Origin: Oscillospiraceae bacterium
Lineage (GTDB): Bacteria > Bacillota > Clostridia > Oscillospirales > CAG-272
Direction of reading: 5' to 3'
Assembly: GCA_015064685.1 (NCBI GenBank)
Contig: SVRT01000017.1
Span: forward strand, 1 to 47,183
DNA length: 47,183 nt
Numbering within the stretch: the stretch's first letter is position 1; every line of letters starts with the position of its first letter. The notes under the pieces are model-generated. The model made no database searches, was not told the origin of the DNA, and was given only the letters and a program-made list of their open reading frames with translations. Below are positions 1 through 8,866 of this stretch, in pieces. Both the position numbers and the translations under genes were made by a program.

Positions 1-58
1 ACTTCTTTTATCTGTTGTTCAATTGTCAAGTTTCAATCGCCCACCTTTTTTACGTGAG
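1..58 (-). other. Transcribed leader running off the left edge, probably of an rRNA operon
   Basis: This is the stretch immediately downstream of promoter P2 on the minus strand. Read on that strand it contains CTTGACAATTGAACA, which resembles the conserved leader motif (CTTGAAAACTGAACA-like) found before 16S rRNA in many Firmicutes. No open frame with a ribosome binding site is present. That an rRNA operon follows is inference, because the RNA gene itself lies outside the window. Confidence 0.5.
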
Positions 59-65
59 CTTGTCT

Positions 66-94
66 ATTATATCACCATCAAATCCTTTTGTCAA
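66..94 (-). promoter_or_regulatory. Promoter P2, strong sigma-A type
   Basis: On the minus strand TTGACA (89-94) and TATAAT (66-71) are separated by exactly 17 bases. The bases upstream are long A and T tracts (about 95-135), as in an UP element that binds the RNA polymerase alpha subunit. It is the downstream member of a tandem pair. Confidence 0.75.
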
Positions 95-184
95 TAGCTT
101 TTTGAAAATTTTTTCAAATTTTTTTGACCTTTTTTCAAGCGGATCGCGATATTTTTTATTGCCGTTCTTCGCGGCAACTCGTAT

Positions 185-213
185 ATTCTACCACAAGTGA
201 TTTGTTTTGTCAA
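185..213 (-). promoter_or_regulatory. Promoter P1, strong sigma-A type
   Basis: On the minus strand TTGACA (208-213) and TAGAAT (185-190) are 17 bases apart, again with an A/T-tract block upstream (about 214-245). Both P1 and P2 are embedded in near-identical CTATTGACAAAA contexts, as is usual for duplicated stable-RNA promoters. Confidence 0.7.
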
Positions 214-361
214 TAGGTTTTTTGAAAAAAATTTGTTTTTTTCTCTTTTTGTTTAAAATAGCATATAACACTCAACCAAAAACGAACCAAATGCATCAAA
301 TTAACCATTCCGCACATATATTCTTGCAAAATGCGGACAATAAATAAAAAACGGTGAGGAT

Positions 362-1048
362 ATGTTGACGGTTTTCATTAGAACGGTAATTATATACGTT
401 ATTCTGACTATAACAATGCGAATAATGGGAAAAAGGCAGCTTGGTGAGCTTGACGTGAGCGAGCTTGTTATCACTATTCTGTTATCCGAAATAGCAACGA
501 CGCCTATAACCAATCCAGACAGGTCTGTTATCGAGGCATTGGTGCCGATAGCCACGCTTGTTTCATTGGAGGTTCTATCTTCCCTGCTTATACTGAAGGT
601 ACCGTTTTTTAAGACGGTTTTATCATCAAAGCCTGCGGTAATTATAAAGCGCGGCGATATAGATTTTAAAATGATGAAAAAGGTGCGAATATCTCTTGAG
701 GAGCTTGTGAGTCAAGTACGGCAGAACGGAATTTACGATCTTTCCGAGGTCGACTATGCAATACTGGAGGAAAACGGAAAGATGTCGGTGATACCGAAAA
801 ACATTCACCGCCAGCCCGACAAGGCTGATATGAATATCAAGTGCGTTGATGACGGAATTATGCACATCGTTATTTCAGACGGCTGTGTGAACTCGCACAG
901 TCTTTCCCTTCTTAAGAAGGACCGCGCGTGGCTTGAGCGCAAGGTGCAAAAGTTGAAAGTCCCCATAAAAGAGGTTTTCTGTATGACCGTTGACGATGCG
1001 GGGGGGATCTTTGTTCAATTGAGAAGTGGAAAACAAATAAGGGGCTGA
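362..1048 (+). CDS. DUF421 (YetF-type) membrane protein
   Basis: This 228-residue protein has the DUF421 layout. The N-terminal third is hydrophobic membrane segments (about residues 3-80) containing RIMGKRQLGELDVSELV, the family's most conserved block. A soluble C-terminal domain of mixed alpha/beta character follows (about 85-225), with the conserved stretch SLEELVSQVRQNGIYDLSEV. The family is anchored in the cytoplasmic membrane. Its biochemical role is not established, and several Bacillus members are expressed during sporulation. A GAGG sequence lies only 3 bases before the ATG, so a start at the TTG three bases further on is possible. The gene stands alone and ends in a hairpin shared with the convergent gene downstream. 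Confidence 0.88.
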   Translation: MLTVFIRTVIIYVILTITMRIMGKRQLGELDVSELVITILLSEIATTPITNPDRSVIEALVPIATLVSLEVLSSLLILKVPFFKTVLSSKPAVIIKRGDIDFKMMKKVRISLEELVSQVRQNGIYDLSEVDYAILEENGKMSVIPKNIHRQPDKADMNIKCVDDGIMHIVISDGCVNSHSLSLLKKDRAWLERKVQKLKVPIKEVFCMTVDDAGGIFVQLRSGKQIRG

Positions 1049-1060
1049 GACCAGCCCCTT
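1039..1060. terminator. Bidirectional hairpin terminator
   Basis: AAGGGGCTG (1039-1047) pairs with CAGCCCCTT (1052-1060) across a 4-base loop, and GTTTT follows on the plus strand. It lies between two convergent genes. Confidence 0.75.
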
Positions 1061-1063
1061 GTT

Positions 1064-1927
1064 TTAATAATTTTCATCCACGAATATGATTCCCGCGCCG
1101 TTTCCCATCGTTCCGCCGTTTTTGAGGTGCGAAACGATTGCTCGGCGAAGCGAATTATCCCCCGGTGCGTTCTCGAGTGCCTCGGGCGAATATCTAACAC
1201 CGAACACGTGCCAGAAATTCGCGTTACTCTCGTCCTCCCAATTTTCGATGTTTTCAAACAGGTTATAAAATTTCTTTATATTGCTGTTTTCATTGTAATC
1301 TTGGAGGAGAGGGGCAAACAAAAGCCACGAAAAACAGCATACGGCAAGCTTTCCGTCCCTATGCTCCTCGGGGAAAAATCGGTACGCCATTCGAAGCGAC
1401 TCCTTGACATCCTCTACAAGCAGAGGTCCGTCGGAGGGTATATGGCAAGAGATGATCGTGTCGCCCATCTTCAGAATATCCTTATATTTGTCGATCGGGA
1501 ACTCTTTTTTGTCGTACTGCATCCGTCCGAGTCTGAAGCGCTCGAGCATATAGTATTTTTTAAACCAGCTTGTAGGCTCCATTCCCCACACACCGTTGAC
1601 CTCCTTGCACTCAAAGAGCTTGACTCTGAGGTCCGACATCGTGTGATAAAAGAGCTCGTCGGTGTATCCCTTTTCTACATATTTATCATATAAGGGCGCG
1701 GCAGCTCTGAGCAGGAACACCATATCGCACACGTATCTGTTCTCGCCGCTCTTCTCGGCTATTTGCACAAGCAACGTCATAAACTCGAAATCCTCGGGGG
1801 TAAAGAGGCTCTTTTCCGCGCGGCAAAGCTCCTCGGCTGCTTTAGCTACCATCTTTCTTTCGCACTCGACAAGGCAATTTATAGACTCGTCGGGAAAATT
1901 CAGTTTTCTTGCAATCGGCTCTATCAT
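1064..1927 (-). CDS. GNAT-like acyltransferase-domain protein (DUF5596 type)
   Basis: This soluble 287-residue protein resembles the clostridial acyltransferase-domain family made of a helical DUF5596 N-terminal region and a GNAT-like C-terminal region. The first 90 residues are helical. The middle carries WGMEPTSWFKKYYMLERFRLGRMQY, in which the RLGRMQ stretch is typical of the family. The C-terminal part follows from about residue 160. The substrate is unknown. Its ATG overlaps the stop of the endonuclease III gene by four bases (ATGA), so the two are translationally coupled and co-transcribed. Confidence in the family is fair; nothing here indicates the acyl acceptor. Confidence 0.7.
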   Translation of the reverse strand: MIEPIARKLNFPDESINCLVECERKMVAKAAEELCRAEKSLFTPEDFEFMTLLVQIAEKSGENRYVCDMVFLLRAAAPLYDKYVEKGYTDELFYHTMSDLRVKLFECKEVNGVWGMEPTSWFKKYYMLERFRLGRMQYDKKEFPIDKYKDILKMGDTIISCHIPSDGPLLVEDVKESLRMAYRFFPEEHRDGKLAVCCFSWLLFAPLLQDYNENSNIKKFYNLFENIENWEDESNANFWHVFGVRYSPEALENAPGDNSLRRAIVSHLKNGGTMGNGAGIIFVDENY

Positions 1928-2592
1928 TTCTTTGTTTCTCCAATTCTTCTTTTACAAATATCTGCAAGCGGACACTCGGCGCATTTTGGCGAGCGCGCGG
2001 TGCAGGTCTCTCTGCCGAACCAGACGATACGGTGGCAGAAGTCACTCTGCTCGCATGGCTCGACAAGCTCGCTCATTATCCTCTCGGTCTTTACAGGGTC
2101 CTTCTGATCCTCGGGGTAAAAGCCAAGTCTTGCGCATATTCTGATACAATGTGTATCCGCGACTATCGCGGGCTTTTTGTAAAGGTCGCCGAGAAGGAGA
2201 TTTGCGATCTTGCGTCCAACACCCGGGAATTTTAAAAGCTCGTCCATTTCGTCGGGGATGATGCCGTTATATTCGTCGCAGAGCATTTTGCAGGCGCGTT
2301 TTATGTCCGAAGCCTTCATTCTATACAATCCGCAGGGCTTGACTATCTCCTCGATCTCCGCGATATCACCCTCGCCAAGTGCGCGCGCGGTCGGGAAACG
2401 GTCGAAGAGCGTTTCGCACACAATATTCACTCTCGCATCGGTGCATTGCGCACTCAGTCTACCCATAACGAGCAGCTTCCACTCGTCACCCGCTTCTCCG
2501 CCCCAGTGCAGTGCGCACTCCGCGTCGGGGTATATTTCTTTGAGTCTCTCAACCGCCGCGGCGGCGAGGGCTTTCTTTTCTTTTTTTGTCAT
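1924..2592 (-). CDS. nth: Endonuclease III (DNA glycosylase/AP lyase)
   Basis: Endonuclease III removes oxidised pyrimidines in base excision repair. With the start chosen here the protein is 222 residues, close to the usual 210-220. The helix-hairpin-helix FPGVGRK carries the catalytic lysine (K128), VADTH carries the catalytic aspartate (D146), and the C-terminal 4Fe-4S motif C-x6-C-x2-C-x5-C is complete (C197, C204, C207, C213). A longer frame reaches 2652, but that start lies upstream of the promoter's -10 element, so the internal ATG at 2592 is the real start. It heads a two-gene operon. Confidence 0.95.
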   Translation of the reverse strand: MTKKEKKALAAAAVERLKEIYPDAECALHWGGEAGDEWKLLVMGRLSAQCTDARVNIVCETLFDRFPTARALGEGDIAEIEEIVKPCGLYRMKASDIKRACKMLCDEYNGIIPDEMDELLKFPGVGRKIANLLLGDLYKKPAIVADTHCIRICARLGFYPEDQKDPVKTERIMSELVEPCEQSDFCHRIVWFGRETCTARSPKCAECPLADICKRRIGETKK

Positions 2593-2623
2593 AAGGCTCT
2601 TCTCTTTCGTTTTATTCGCCCAC

Positions 2624-2652
2624 ATTATATCATTTTTCCGCTTCATTGTCAA
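2624..2652 (-). promoter_or_regulatory. Sigma-A promoter of nth
   Basis: TTGACA (2647-2652) and TATAAT (2624-2629) on the minus strand with a 17-base spacer. Transcription would begin about 25 bases before the nth ATG. The -35 begins one base after the hairpin that ends the upstream GH20 gene. Confidence 0.85.
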
Positions 2653-2653
2653 G

Positions 2654-2690
2654 AATACCGTCGAGGAATTATGATGCCCTCGACGGTATT
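2654..2690 (-). terminator. Hairpin terminating the GH28-like/GH20 operon
   Basis: AATACCGTCGAGG (2654-2666) pairs perfectly with CCTCGACGGTATT (2678-2690) around an 11-base loop, 5 bases past the GH20 stop. The U-tract on the minus strand is weak, because the next bases are already the nth -35 box. Confidence 0.65.
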
Positions 2691-2695
2691 TTATT

Positions 2696-4330
2696 TTACT
2701 TTGTTCTCTTTTGCTCGATCACCCAATCAATGGCTTCGGCATAAGCCTCTGCCATCTCGTCGTTGCCGAGCGATATCAGCGCGTTGAGAGTCTTTATAAG
2801 CTCATCTTCACTTAAAGTTACCTTATGAGGCTCACCGTAGACGTTATCTTTGAGTGGCGGCAGGACGTCACCGATGCAAGCGAATACGTTAGTGCCCTCG
2901 GGAAGTCTTCCGTCGAAGATCAGCTTGGTCATTGCCGTGCCGTACGCGTTGTCATAAGTTACGGTATCGGTATGCGAATTCCAAAGTCTGTCCGCAACGA
3001 GAACTATTGCGGGATAAGCGGTGCGCTTATAGTGCTTCCAATCCTCCCAGATACACATACACCCGCCGGGCACGTTATCATAATTCTCGGGATTTACGTA
3101 CGGGATGGTGCGGTAGGACCAGTTATAGAGGCGGAGCGAGTTCATAAAGAGGTCGGGCAGGTGCATATACATCATCCTCGAGAACGAGTTTATTACGCTG
3201 TAGCCGTCGTTTGCATAGCCGTTTATATCGAGATTATAAAGGTCTTCTTTGCCAAGATCGTAGCAATAACGGTAATACTGGATAATGATATTTCTGTCAA
3301 GCCACTCGGGGATGTTTCTGGGCTCGAGGTCTGCGTTCCAGATCATCATAGTACGTCCGTGGTCGTTGACTATCTCGTTTATGCGCTCAAGTCCGTAGAA
3401 ATACATCTCTCGCATTGACTTAAAGCCCTTTTCTTCCCAAAGCTTTCTGCAATGGGGACACTTATCCCAATACGCGATCTTTTTTGTGTAGCGGCTCATA
3501 TCGTACTCGTCCGCGCCGATATGTATCACGCTGTCGGGGAATATCTCTTCGATCTCTCCGATCACCTTATCAATTGCGTCGAAGGTCTTTTCCTGACCGA
3601 GACATATGGCAAAGAGATTCTCCTCGGTGTCACCGGGACACGCTATATCTAGCTTCATTGCGATATCGGTAATGTGAGTTAAAATCTCTACGAAAGGAAT
3701 CACTCTGATGCCAAGCGAGGTCGCGTAGGCTATCATGGCGTCAACCTCTTTTCTTGTGTACTGCAGGTTTTCTTTCCCGTATCCTTTAAGCTCTGGCACC
3801 GTTTTCAAGGGGATAGTGCAACCGTCTGATTCCATAAAATGGAACATAAACGCGTTCATTCGGCACATTGCCATCTCTCGAATATACCTATATATCCTGT
3901 CCATCGGAATCCATACTCTTCCCGAGCTTTCGACCATGCAAGCGCGGTACTGAGCATCGGGCCAATCCTCTATCTGCGCACAATCAATGACATAGCCGCT
4001 CTCGGTTTTTTTAGCGAGCTGGGCGATGACAGACACCGCGTTTCTCGCGCCAATCTTATCTCTGCAATGTATCTCGATAAAGCTCTCGGTTATACGCAGG
4101 GAGCAATATTCGTTGTAGGGAGAAAAATCGGGCGAGACGCTGACGCGAATATTTGCATCACGGTATCTGCTTCTTTCTGTTTTAACATCGGGCATAAGTA
4201 TAGCCGACGAGGACAAAAAGAGCTCTCCGTCACCCGAAATTGCTACCTTTAACGATTCGAAGGAAAAGCATCCCTCTCTCTCGGAGTATTTTTTTATTCT
4301 CGGCAAAACCTTGTATTCTTTATTTTTCAT
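2696..4330 (-). CDS. Glycoside hydrolase family 20-type hexosaminidase, cytosolic
   Basis: This 544-residue protein has a GH20b-like N-terminal alpha/beta domain (about 5-125) and then a TIM-barrel. HIGADE (270-275) is the family signature, whose D274-E275 pair positions and protonates the substrate in the substrate-assisted mechanism. Family enzymes release terminal N-acetylhexosamines. There is no signal peptide, so it should act on imported oligosaccharides. The C-terminal part is rich in Trp and Tyr (for example YNWSYR), as expected for a sugar-binding pocket. A GGAG sequence 7 bases before the ATG supports the start. It follows the GH28-like gene by 25 bases with no promoter between, so both are one operon. 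Confidence 0.88.
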   Translation of the reverse strand: MKNKEYKVLPRIKKYSEREGCFSFESLKVAISGDGELFLSSSAILMPDVKTERSRYRDANIRVSVSPDFSPYNEYCSLRITESFIEIHCRDKIGARNAVSVIAQLAKKTESGYVIDCAQIEDWPDAQYRACMVESSGRVWIPMDRIYRYIREMAMCRMNAFMFHFMESDGCTIPLKTVPELKGYGKENLQYTRKEVDAMIAYATSLGIRVIPFVEILTHITDIAMKLDIACPGDTEENLFAICLGQEKTFDAIDKVIGEIEEIFPDSVIHIGADEYDMSRYTKKIAYWDKCPHCRKLWEEKGFKSMREMYFYGLERINEIVNDHGRTMMIWNADLEPRNIPEWLDRNIIIQYYRYCYDLGKEDLYNLDINGYANDGYSVINSFSRMMYMHLPDLFMNSLRLYNWSYRTIPYVNPENYDNVPGGCMCIWEDWKHYKRTAYPAIVLVADRLWNSHTDTVTYDNAYGTAMTKLIFDGRLPEGTNVFACIGDVLPPLKDNVYGEPHKVTLSEDELIKTLNALISLGNDEMAEAYAEAIDWVIEQKRTK

Positions 4331-4355
4331 TTTCTTCTCCGTTCCGCTGCATCTG

Positions 4356-5795
4356 TTATCTATCCGATAGCTTTATTCCCTGCAGCTCTGACAGGGTGAG
4401 CCCATTTGAATTGACGCTTGAGCATTTTATCTCGCCCTCGCCGTATCCACCGAATACGACGTGGATATTTCCGTTCGGGTATAAGCCGTTGAACTCTACG
4501 TTCTCGACCTTCGCGCCGTTGAAATAAACACAGTTGTATCCGTGTGTTTCGGTTCCGTTCCACTCAACAAAAATATTTTCGTCGTCCTTATGCGGCGTGG
4601 CATCTCTGTCATATCTTACGTTATTGAAGGAAACGTTTTCAAACTCTCCCTTGCCAAAATACGCCGCCATATATCCGTTGCCGAACAATCTGATATTTTC
4701 AAAGGTGGAATCTGTAAGGGTATTGTTCAGCGCGACGGCAAATCTCGAGCGAGTCATAATATTGCTGACCGAGATGCCGAACGTGTCTCCCTTCTGCGCG
4801 GGAGTTTTCTCGTACCAATAGGATTCACCGATAATTATCGCCGACTCGCTTCTGTATCCTATCTCACCCGGGATTATCGTTCTTCTGGGCAGAATATTGC
4901 CCTCGGAGTCTGTGATAAAGGTAAGATCGGGATTTTGCGCAAGCGCCGCATCATTTTCGGTTGGGTCGGATATCTCAATAACGTTTTCTATCCTTATATT
5001 ATATATTCTGTATCCGTCGTGATTGAGCAGACGTATGAGGGACACTCCTCCGACACAGTAAACAAGCAGATCGCGAATGATAATGTTGTGAACATCACCC
5101 TTCCTTATATCCTCGGTCTTTGGTCCGTAGATATCGTGTCCCGTTACGTTGATTGCGATAATATTGTCGCCCACGCATCCCGTGATCTTCTCGACGATAA
5201 AATTGTGAGTCCCCTTACCCATATCGACGCCGTCCTGATTCGGTACGTTACTATCGCTCTCAAAGTGGATATTCGAGACTCTTCCGTAAGCAGAGTAAAT
5301 GAAGTACATACTCCAATATCTGCTGTTTTTGAAGGTTAGATTTTCGATTACAATATTCTCAACGTTCTGGAAATACACCGTACAGTTTTCGGTGATGTGG
5401 TGTCCGTAGTCCTTTACCACCTTGCGCGCGATGCCGTTGTCTTCGTACATTCCGTTGTGAATTCCTCCGTCAAGCACCGCCTTGCCTATGCCGAGGATGT
5501 GAATATGCCTCTGTGTTCCCTCATCGGTCTTAGCAAGTTCGGTGCGAGCGTTGGAGTTTGTAAACATATTGCATATCGCACCGTCGGCAAGTCGCAGGTG
5601 CGCGTTTTGAAGTATAAGCGTGCTTTCGCTATATAAAAGCACCGTCTTATCGATATTCCACACGCTCTGTCCGGTTCTTTCGTTGTATTTCGGAATAATT
5701 ACAGCTTTTCCGTTCACCCTTGCCTCGTCAAGCGCCGCCTGGATCATCTCGGAATCGCTATTCATTTCCTTGTATTTGTTAACGTCAATAAACAT
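4356..5795 (-). CDS. GH28-like parallel beta-helix glycosidase, cytosolic
   Basis: This 479-residue protein is made of repeated short beta-strand turns (for example NVENIVIENLTF and VSNIHFES), as in right-handed beta-helices of the polygalacturonase (GH28) type. GH28 enzymes carry NTD and GDD motifs with three catalytic aspartates. Here the equivalents are NQD (186-188) and GDN (209-211), so the second Asp of the DD pair is Asn. Activity on a standard galacturonide is therefore uncertain. No signal peptide is visible. The longest frame begins at 5858, but AAGGCGG sits 5 bases before the ATG at 5795, and that start lies behind the promoter. Confidence 0.8.
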   Translation of the reverse strand: MFIDVNKYKEMNSDSEMIQAALDEARVNGKAVIIPKYNERTGQSVWNIDKTVLLYSESTLILQNAHLRLADGAICNMFTNSNARTELAKTDEGTQRHIHILGIGKAVLDGGIHNGMYEDNGIARKVVKDYGHHITENCTVYFQNVENIVIENLTFKNSRYWSMYFIYSAYGRVSNIHFESDSNVPNQDGVDMGKGTHNFIVEKITGCVGDNIIAINVTGHDIYGPKTEDIRKGDVHNIIIRDLLVYCVGGVSLIRLLNHDGYRIYNIRIENVIEISDPTENDAALAQNPDLTFITDSEGNILPRRTIIPGEIGYRSESAIIIGESYWYEKTPAQKGDTFGISVSNIMTRSRFAVALNNTLTDSTFENIRLFGNGYMAAYFGKGEFENVSFNNVRYDRDATPHKDDENIFVEWNGTETHGYNCVYFNGAKVENVEFNGLYPNGNIHVVFGGYGEGEIKCSSVNSNGLTLSELQGIKLSDR

Positions 5796-5862
5796 TCTAA
5801 CCGCCTTGTGATAATCATTATTTGCTGAGCCAATAAAAAAGCCAATTTTTTCTCTCAATTGA

Positions 5863-5891
5863 ATTATATCATCATTACGTTTCTATTACAA
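5863..5891 (-). promoter_or_regulatory. Sigma-A promoter of the GH28-like/GH20 operon
   Basis: TTGTAA (5886-5891) and TATAAT (5863-5868), 17-base spacer, minus strand. This leaves a leader of about 65 bases before the ATG at 5795. Confidence 0.7.
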
Positions 5892-5921
5892 GACACAAAC
5901 GGCAAAATATGTAGACGATTT

Positions 5922-6962
5922 TTAGTCTCTTTTGACTATTGTCTGACGGATATGCTCTACGTCGGTTTCATCAATTACATAGTTTTTGTCAATGTCCGAG
6001 CAAATGAGACAGAGGCGCCGGCTGGCAATTCCCTTTTCGAGATACTGCCTTAAAAACAAAAGGTCCCTGATAGAAACCTTCCCGTCGTGGTCAGTATCAC
6101 CCGGAAAAAGACAGACATTTTGATTTAAAGACTTCTCCCCATCATCATATAGCTTGCTTTCGCATTTTATCTTCTCTGAGCTGTATCTGTCCTTATAGCC
6201 GTCCCTGTCTGCCTTCTCATCCGAGAAAAGAATGTGGGCGCGACTTATCTCGTCATTATCCTCAAGTCTCGGTGGGTCGTCCCAGGTGACGTCCGAATGG
6301 TACCACTCTCCGTCAATTTTTACCGCGAGCCAGATGTGTGCGATAGTATCACTTGCCACGTATCGGCACTCTATTCCAAGCTCACGTAAAAGTGCCATAT
6401 AAGCCCAGGTGTAACCCTGACAGGTGCCGTTTTTTTGAGTCAAAAAAGAATATATATCGTCATTTTTAAGCGTCAGATCGTATGAAAAATCACGACACAA
6501 AAGATCGTGAACGGCAACAAGGATATCAAGCTCGCTATCAAATGGACCTATGAGCGTAGCGATCTTTTTCACCTCGCTCTTACAGTACTCGACCGCCTTC
6601 TCCACTTCTTCCTTTTCCATATTGTATTTTGGCTTTACAGTTATAACACATCCATTCGTGTAATAAGTAAACGCAAGTGTACTCGATACGTAAAACAAGT
6701 ACGGTGTATCCTTAGTCGCGTGGGAAAACAACTCTCCAAGCTCCTCGGGAGTTATTGATAGATCAGAGATATCTATGCTCTGCTCATACGCTTCAAACCC
6801 TGCGCGCATTCTCTCAATTGCTTTTGCGTGTGTGTCCGGCAAAGCCGAGCTTGCTTCTCCGTCCGCGCGGCCCGGGAGTATCACGCAAAGAAATAACAGT
6901 GAAATGCAGATCAGGGATAGTATTGCTTTTTTTATTCCTTCAAGTGTTTTTCTCCCTTTCAA
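5922..6962 (-). CDS. Secreted transglutaminase-fold protein with C-terminal dockerin
   Basis: The first 33 residues are a signal peptide (KGRKTLEGIKK, a hydrophobic core, then a small-residue cleavage area). A transglutaminase-like core follows with C181 (GTCQGY), H209 (AHIWLA) and D224 (SDVTWDD), the cysteine-protease-type triad. The C-terminus (288-346) contains two calcium-binding repeats, GDTDHDGKVSIRDLLFLRQYL and SDIDKNYVIDETDVEHI, typical of a type I dockerin that plugs into a cohesin. The longest frame extends to 7082, but the region above 6962 is the intergenic spacer. A TTG at 6962 has GGAGG 7 bases upstream (6970-6974), so I take this TTG as the start. It is likely an extracellular, scaffold-attached peptidase or cross-linking enzyme; the substrate is unknown. 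Confidence 0.85.
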   Translation of the reverse strand: MKGRKTLEGIKKAILSLICISLLFLCVILPGRADGEASSALPDTHAKAIERMRAGFEAYEQSIDISDLSITPEELGELFSHATKDTPYLFYVSSTLAFTYYTNGCVITVKPKYNMEKEEVEKAVEYCKSEVKKIATLIGPFDSELDILVAVHDLLCRDFSYDLTLKNDDIYSFLTQKNGTCQGYTWAYMALLRELGIECRYVASDTIAHIWLAVKIDGEWYHSDVTWDDPPRLEDNDEISRAHILFSDEKADRDGYKDRYSSEKIKCESKLYDDGEKSLNQNVCLFPGDTDHDGKVSIRDLLFLRQYLEKGIASRRLCLICSDIDKNYVIDETDVEHIRQTIVKRD

Positions 6963-7026
6963 GCCGCAACCTCCGAAAATGCTTTGTAAACTATATGAAC
7001 AATGGAAGAAAAAAAGACATTTTCTA

Positions 7027-7055
7027 TTGACTCGGGGCGGCAAAAGTGGTAAAAT
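7027..7055 (+). promoter_or_regulatory. Sigma-A promoter of the ABC transporter
   Basis: TTGACT (7027-7032), 17-base spacer, TAAAAT (7050-7055). GGAGG (7070-7074) follows, 7 bases before the ATG at 7082. Confidence 0.85.
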
Positions 7056-7081
7056 AAATTGTTGAAAACGGAGGCTAAACA

Positions 7082-8857
7082 ATGAAAAAGAAAGAAAAGA
7101 AATCTAACGGCAAGCTGCTTCGTCGCTTTTTGCCGTATTACAAAAAGCATCTCCCCACTATGATATTCGACCTTATGTGCGCCGCGCTAACGACCTTGTG
7201 CGAGCTTGTACTTCCAATGATCGTCCGCGAAATAACCGGTCGCGCAACAGAGGATATCTCCACACTGACAACCACGCTTATTCTCCACTGTGCAATTCTA
7301 TATATCGTTCTGAGAGCTATCGATACCGTAGCAAACTACTATATGGCATCGGTCGGTCACATAATGGGTACAAAGATCGAGACCGATATGCGCCATGACC
7401 TGTTTGCACACCTGCAAAAGCTTTCCTTCTCCTACTACGACAACACAAAGGTCGGAACGCTTATGTCCCGTATCACAAACGACCTTTTTGACGTCACCGA
7501 GTTCGCGCACCATTGCCCCGAGGAGTTCTTTATCGCGGGAATCAAGATAATCTGCTCGTTTATCCTTCTCTGCACCATGAGCGTACCGCTGACCCTCATC
7601 ATATTCGCGGTTATCCCCGTTATGATAGTCACGCTTATGTACTTCAGACGCAGAATGAAGAAAAACTTCGCCGAATCGCGCAAGCAGATAGGTGAGTTAA
7701 ACTCTCAAGTCGAAGATAGCCTGCTCGGCATCAGAGTTGTAAAGTCATTTGCTCGCGAGGACCTTGAGCAAGGCAAATTCGATAACGGAAACAAGGATTA
7801 TCTCAGACTCAAGACCGAGAGATATAGGATCATGGCATCCTTCATGTCATCCACTCGTCTATTCGACGGAATTATGTATATTATCGTCGTTGCAATCGGC
7901 GCACTCTTTATGCTGATGCCCGCCGATAATCCCGCAAGCATCACTCCCGCTGATTACGTGGCATATCTTATGTTCGTGACCACACTCCTCACCTCGATTC
8001 GACGTATCGTTGAATTTGCAGAGCAGTTCCAGCAGGGTATGAGCGGAATCGAACGCTTTGCAGAGGTTATGGATACCGAGCCCGATATAGTGGACTCCAA
8101 GAACGCAACTCCCCTTGAAAACGTCAAGGGTGATGTCGAATTTGACGACGTATCCTTCCATTATGAAACAGAGAGCAAGAACGTTCTGACAAATCTCAGC
8201 CTTAAAGTCAAGGCGGGAGAAAGCATCGCGCTTGTCGGACCATCTGGCGGTGGAAAGACCACACTTTGCTCGCTTATTCCGAGATTTTACGAGGTCAGCT
8301 CGGGTGCGATCTTAGTTGACGGAAAAGACATCAAGGACGTAACCATGGCATCGCTCCGCGACAATATCGGAGTCGTTCAACAGGACGTATACCTTTTCTC
8401 GGGAAGTGTTCGTGAAAACATCGCATACGGTAAGAGCGGAGCTACCGAAGAGGAGATCATCGAGGCGGCAAGGCTTGCAGGCGCTCACGACTTTATCTCT
8501 TCCCTCCCCGAAGGCTACGATACCTACGTCGGAGAGCGAGGAGTCAAGCTCTCGGGCGGTCAGAAGCAACGTATTTCAATTGCGAGACTCTTCCTTAAAA
8601 ATCCGCCTATCCTTATTCTTGACGAGGCGACGAGTGCGCTTGATAACGAAAGCGAAAAGCTTGTCCAGGAATCTCTTGAAAAGCTGGCTCAGGGCAGAAC
8701 GACCTTCACCATCGCCCACCGTCTCACCACCATCCGCAACGCAGACCGAATCCTCGTTCTTACCGAGAACGGCATCGAGGAATCGGGTACTCACCAGGAG
8801 CTTATCGACAAAGGCGGACTTTACAGCGAGCTTTATAAATTATATTCGGAATTGTAA
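7082..8857 (+). CDS. ABC exporter half-transporter (MsbA/MdlB/LmrA type)
   Basis: This 591-residue fused permease-ATPase has six membrane helices in the first 320 residues (type I exporter fold) and a C-terminal nucleotide-binding domain. Walker A is GPSGGGKT (386-393), the signature motif is LSGGQKQR (490-497) and Walker B is ILILDEA (510-516). The H-loop histidine is in TIAHRLTTI. Such half-transporters work as dimers and export lipids, drugs or peptides. There is only one gene here, so it probably forms a homodimer. The substrate cannot be read from the sequence. Confidence 0.92.
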   Translation: MKKKEKKSNGKLLRRFLPYYKKHLPTMIFDLMCAALTTLCELVLPMIVREITGRATEDISTLTTTLILHCAILYIVLRAIDTVANYYMASVGHIMGTKIETDMRHDLFAHLQKLSFSYYDNTKVGTLMSRITNDLFDVTEFAHHCPEEFFIAGIKIICSFILLCTMSVPLTLIIFAVIPVMIVTLMYFRRRMKKNFAESRKQIGELNSQVEDSLLGIRVVKSFAREDLEQGKFDNGNKDYLRLKTERYRIMASFMSSTRLFDGIMYIIVVAIGALFMLMPADNPASITPADYVAYLMFVTTLLTSIRRIVEFAEQFQQGMSGIERFAEVMDTEPDIVDSKNATPLENVKGDVEFDDVSFHYETESKNVLTNLSLKVKAGESIALVGPSGGGKTTLCSLIPRFYEVSSGAILVDGKDIKDVTMASLRDNIGVVQQDVYLFSGSVRENIAYGKSGATEEEIIEAARLAGAHDFISSLPEGYDTYVGERGVKLSGGQKQRISIARLFLKNPPILILDEATSALDNESEKLVQESLEKLAQGRTTFTIAHRLTTIRNADRILVLTENGIEESGTHQELIDKGGLYSELYKLYSEL

Positions 8858-8866
8858 TTTAAACGT

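Noticed and set aside
15-200. 61-residue open frame on the plus strand
   Set aside because: It overlaps the tandem minus-strand promoters, is encoded by A/T tracts, and has no ribosome binding site.
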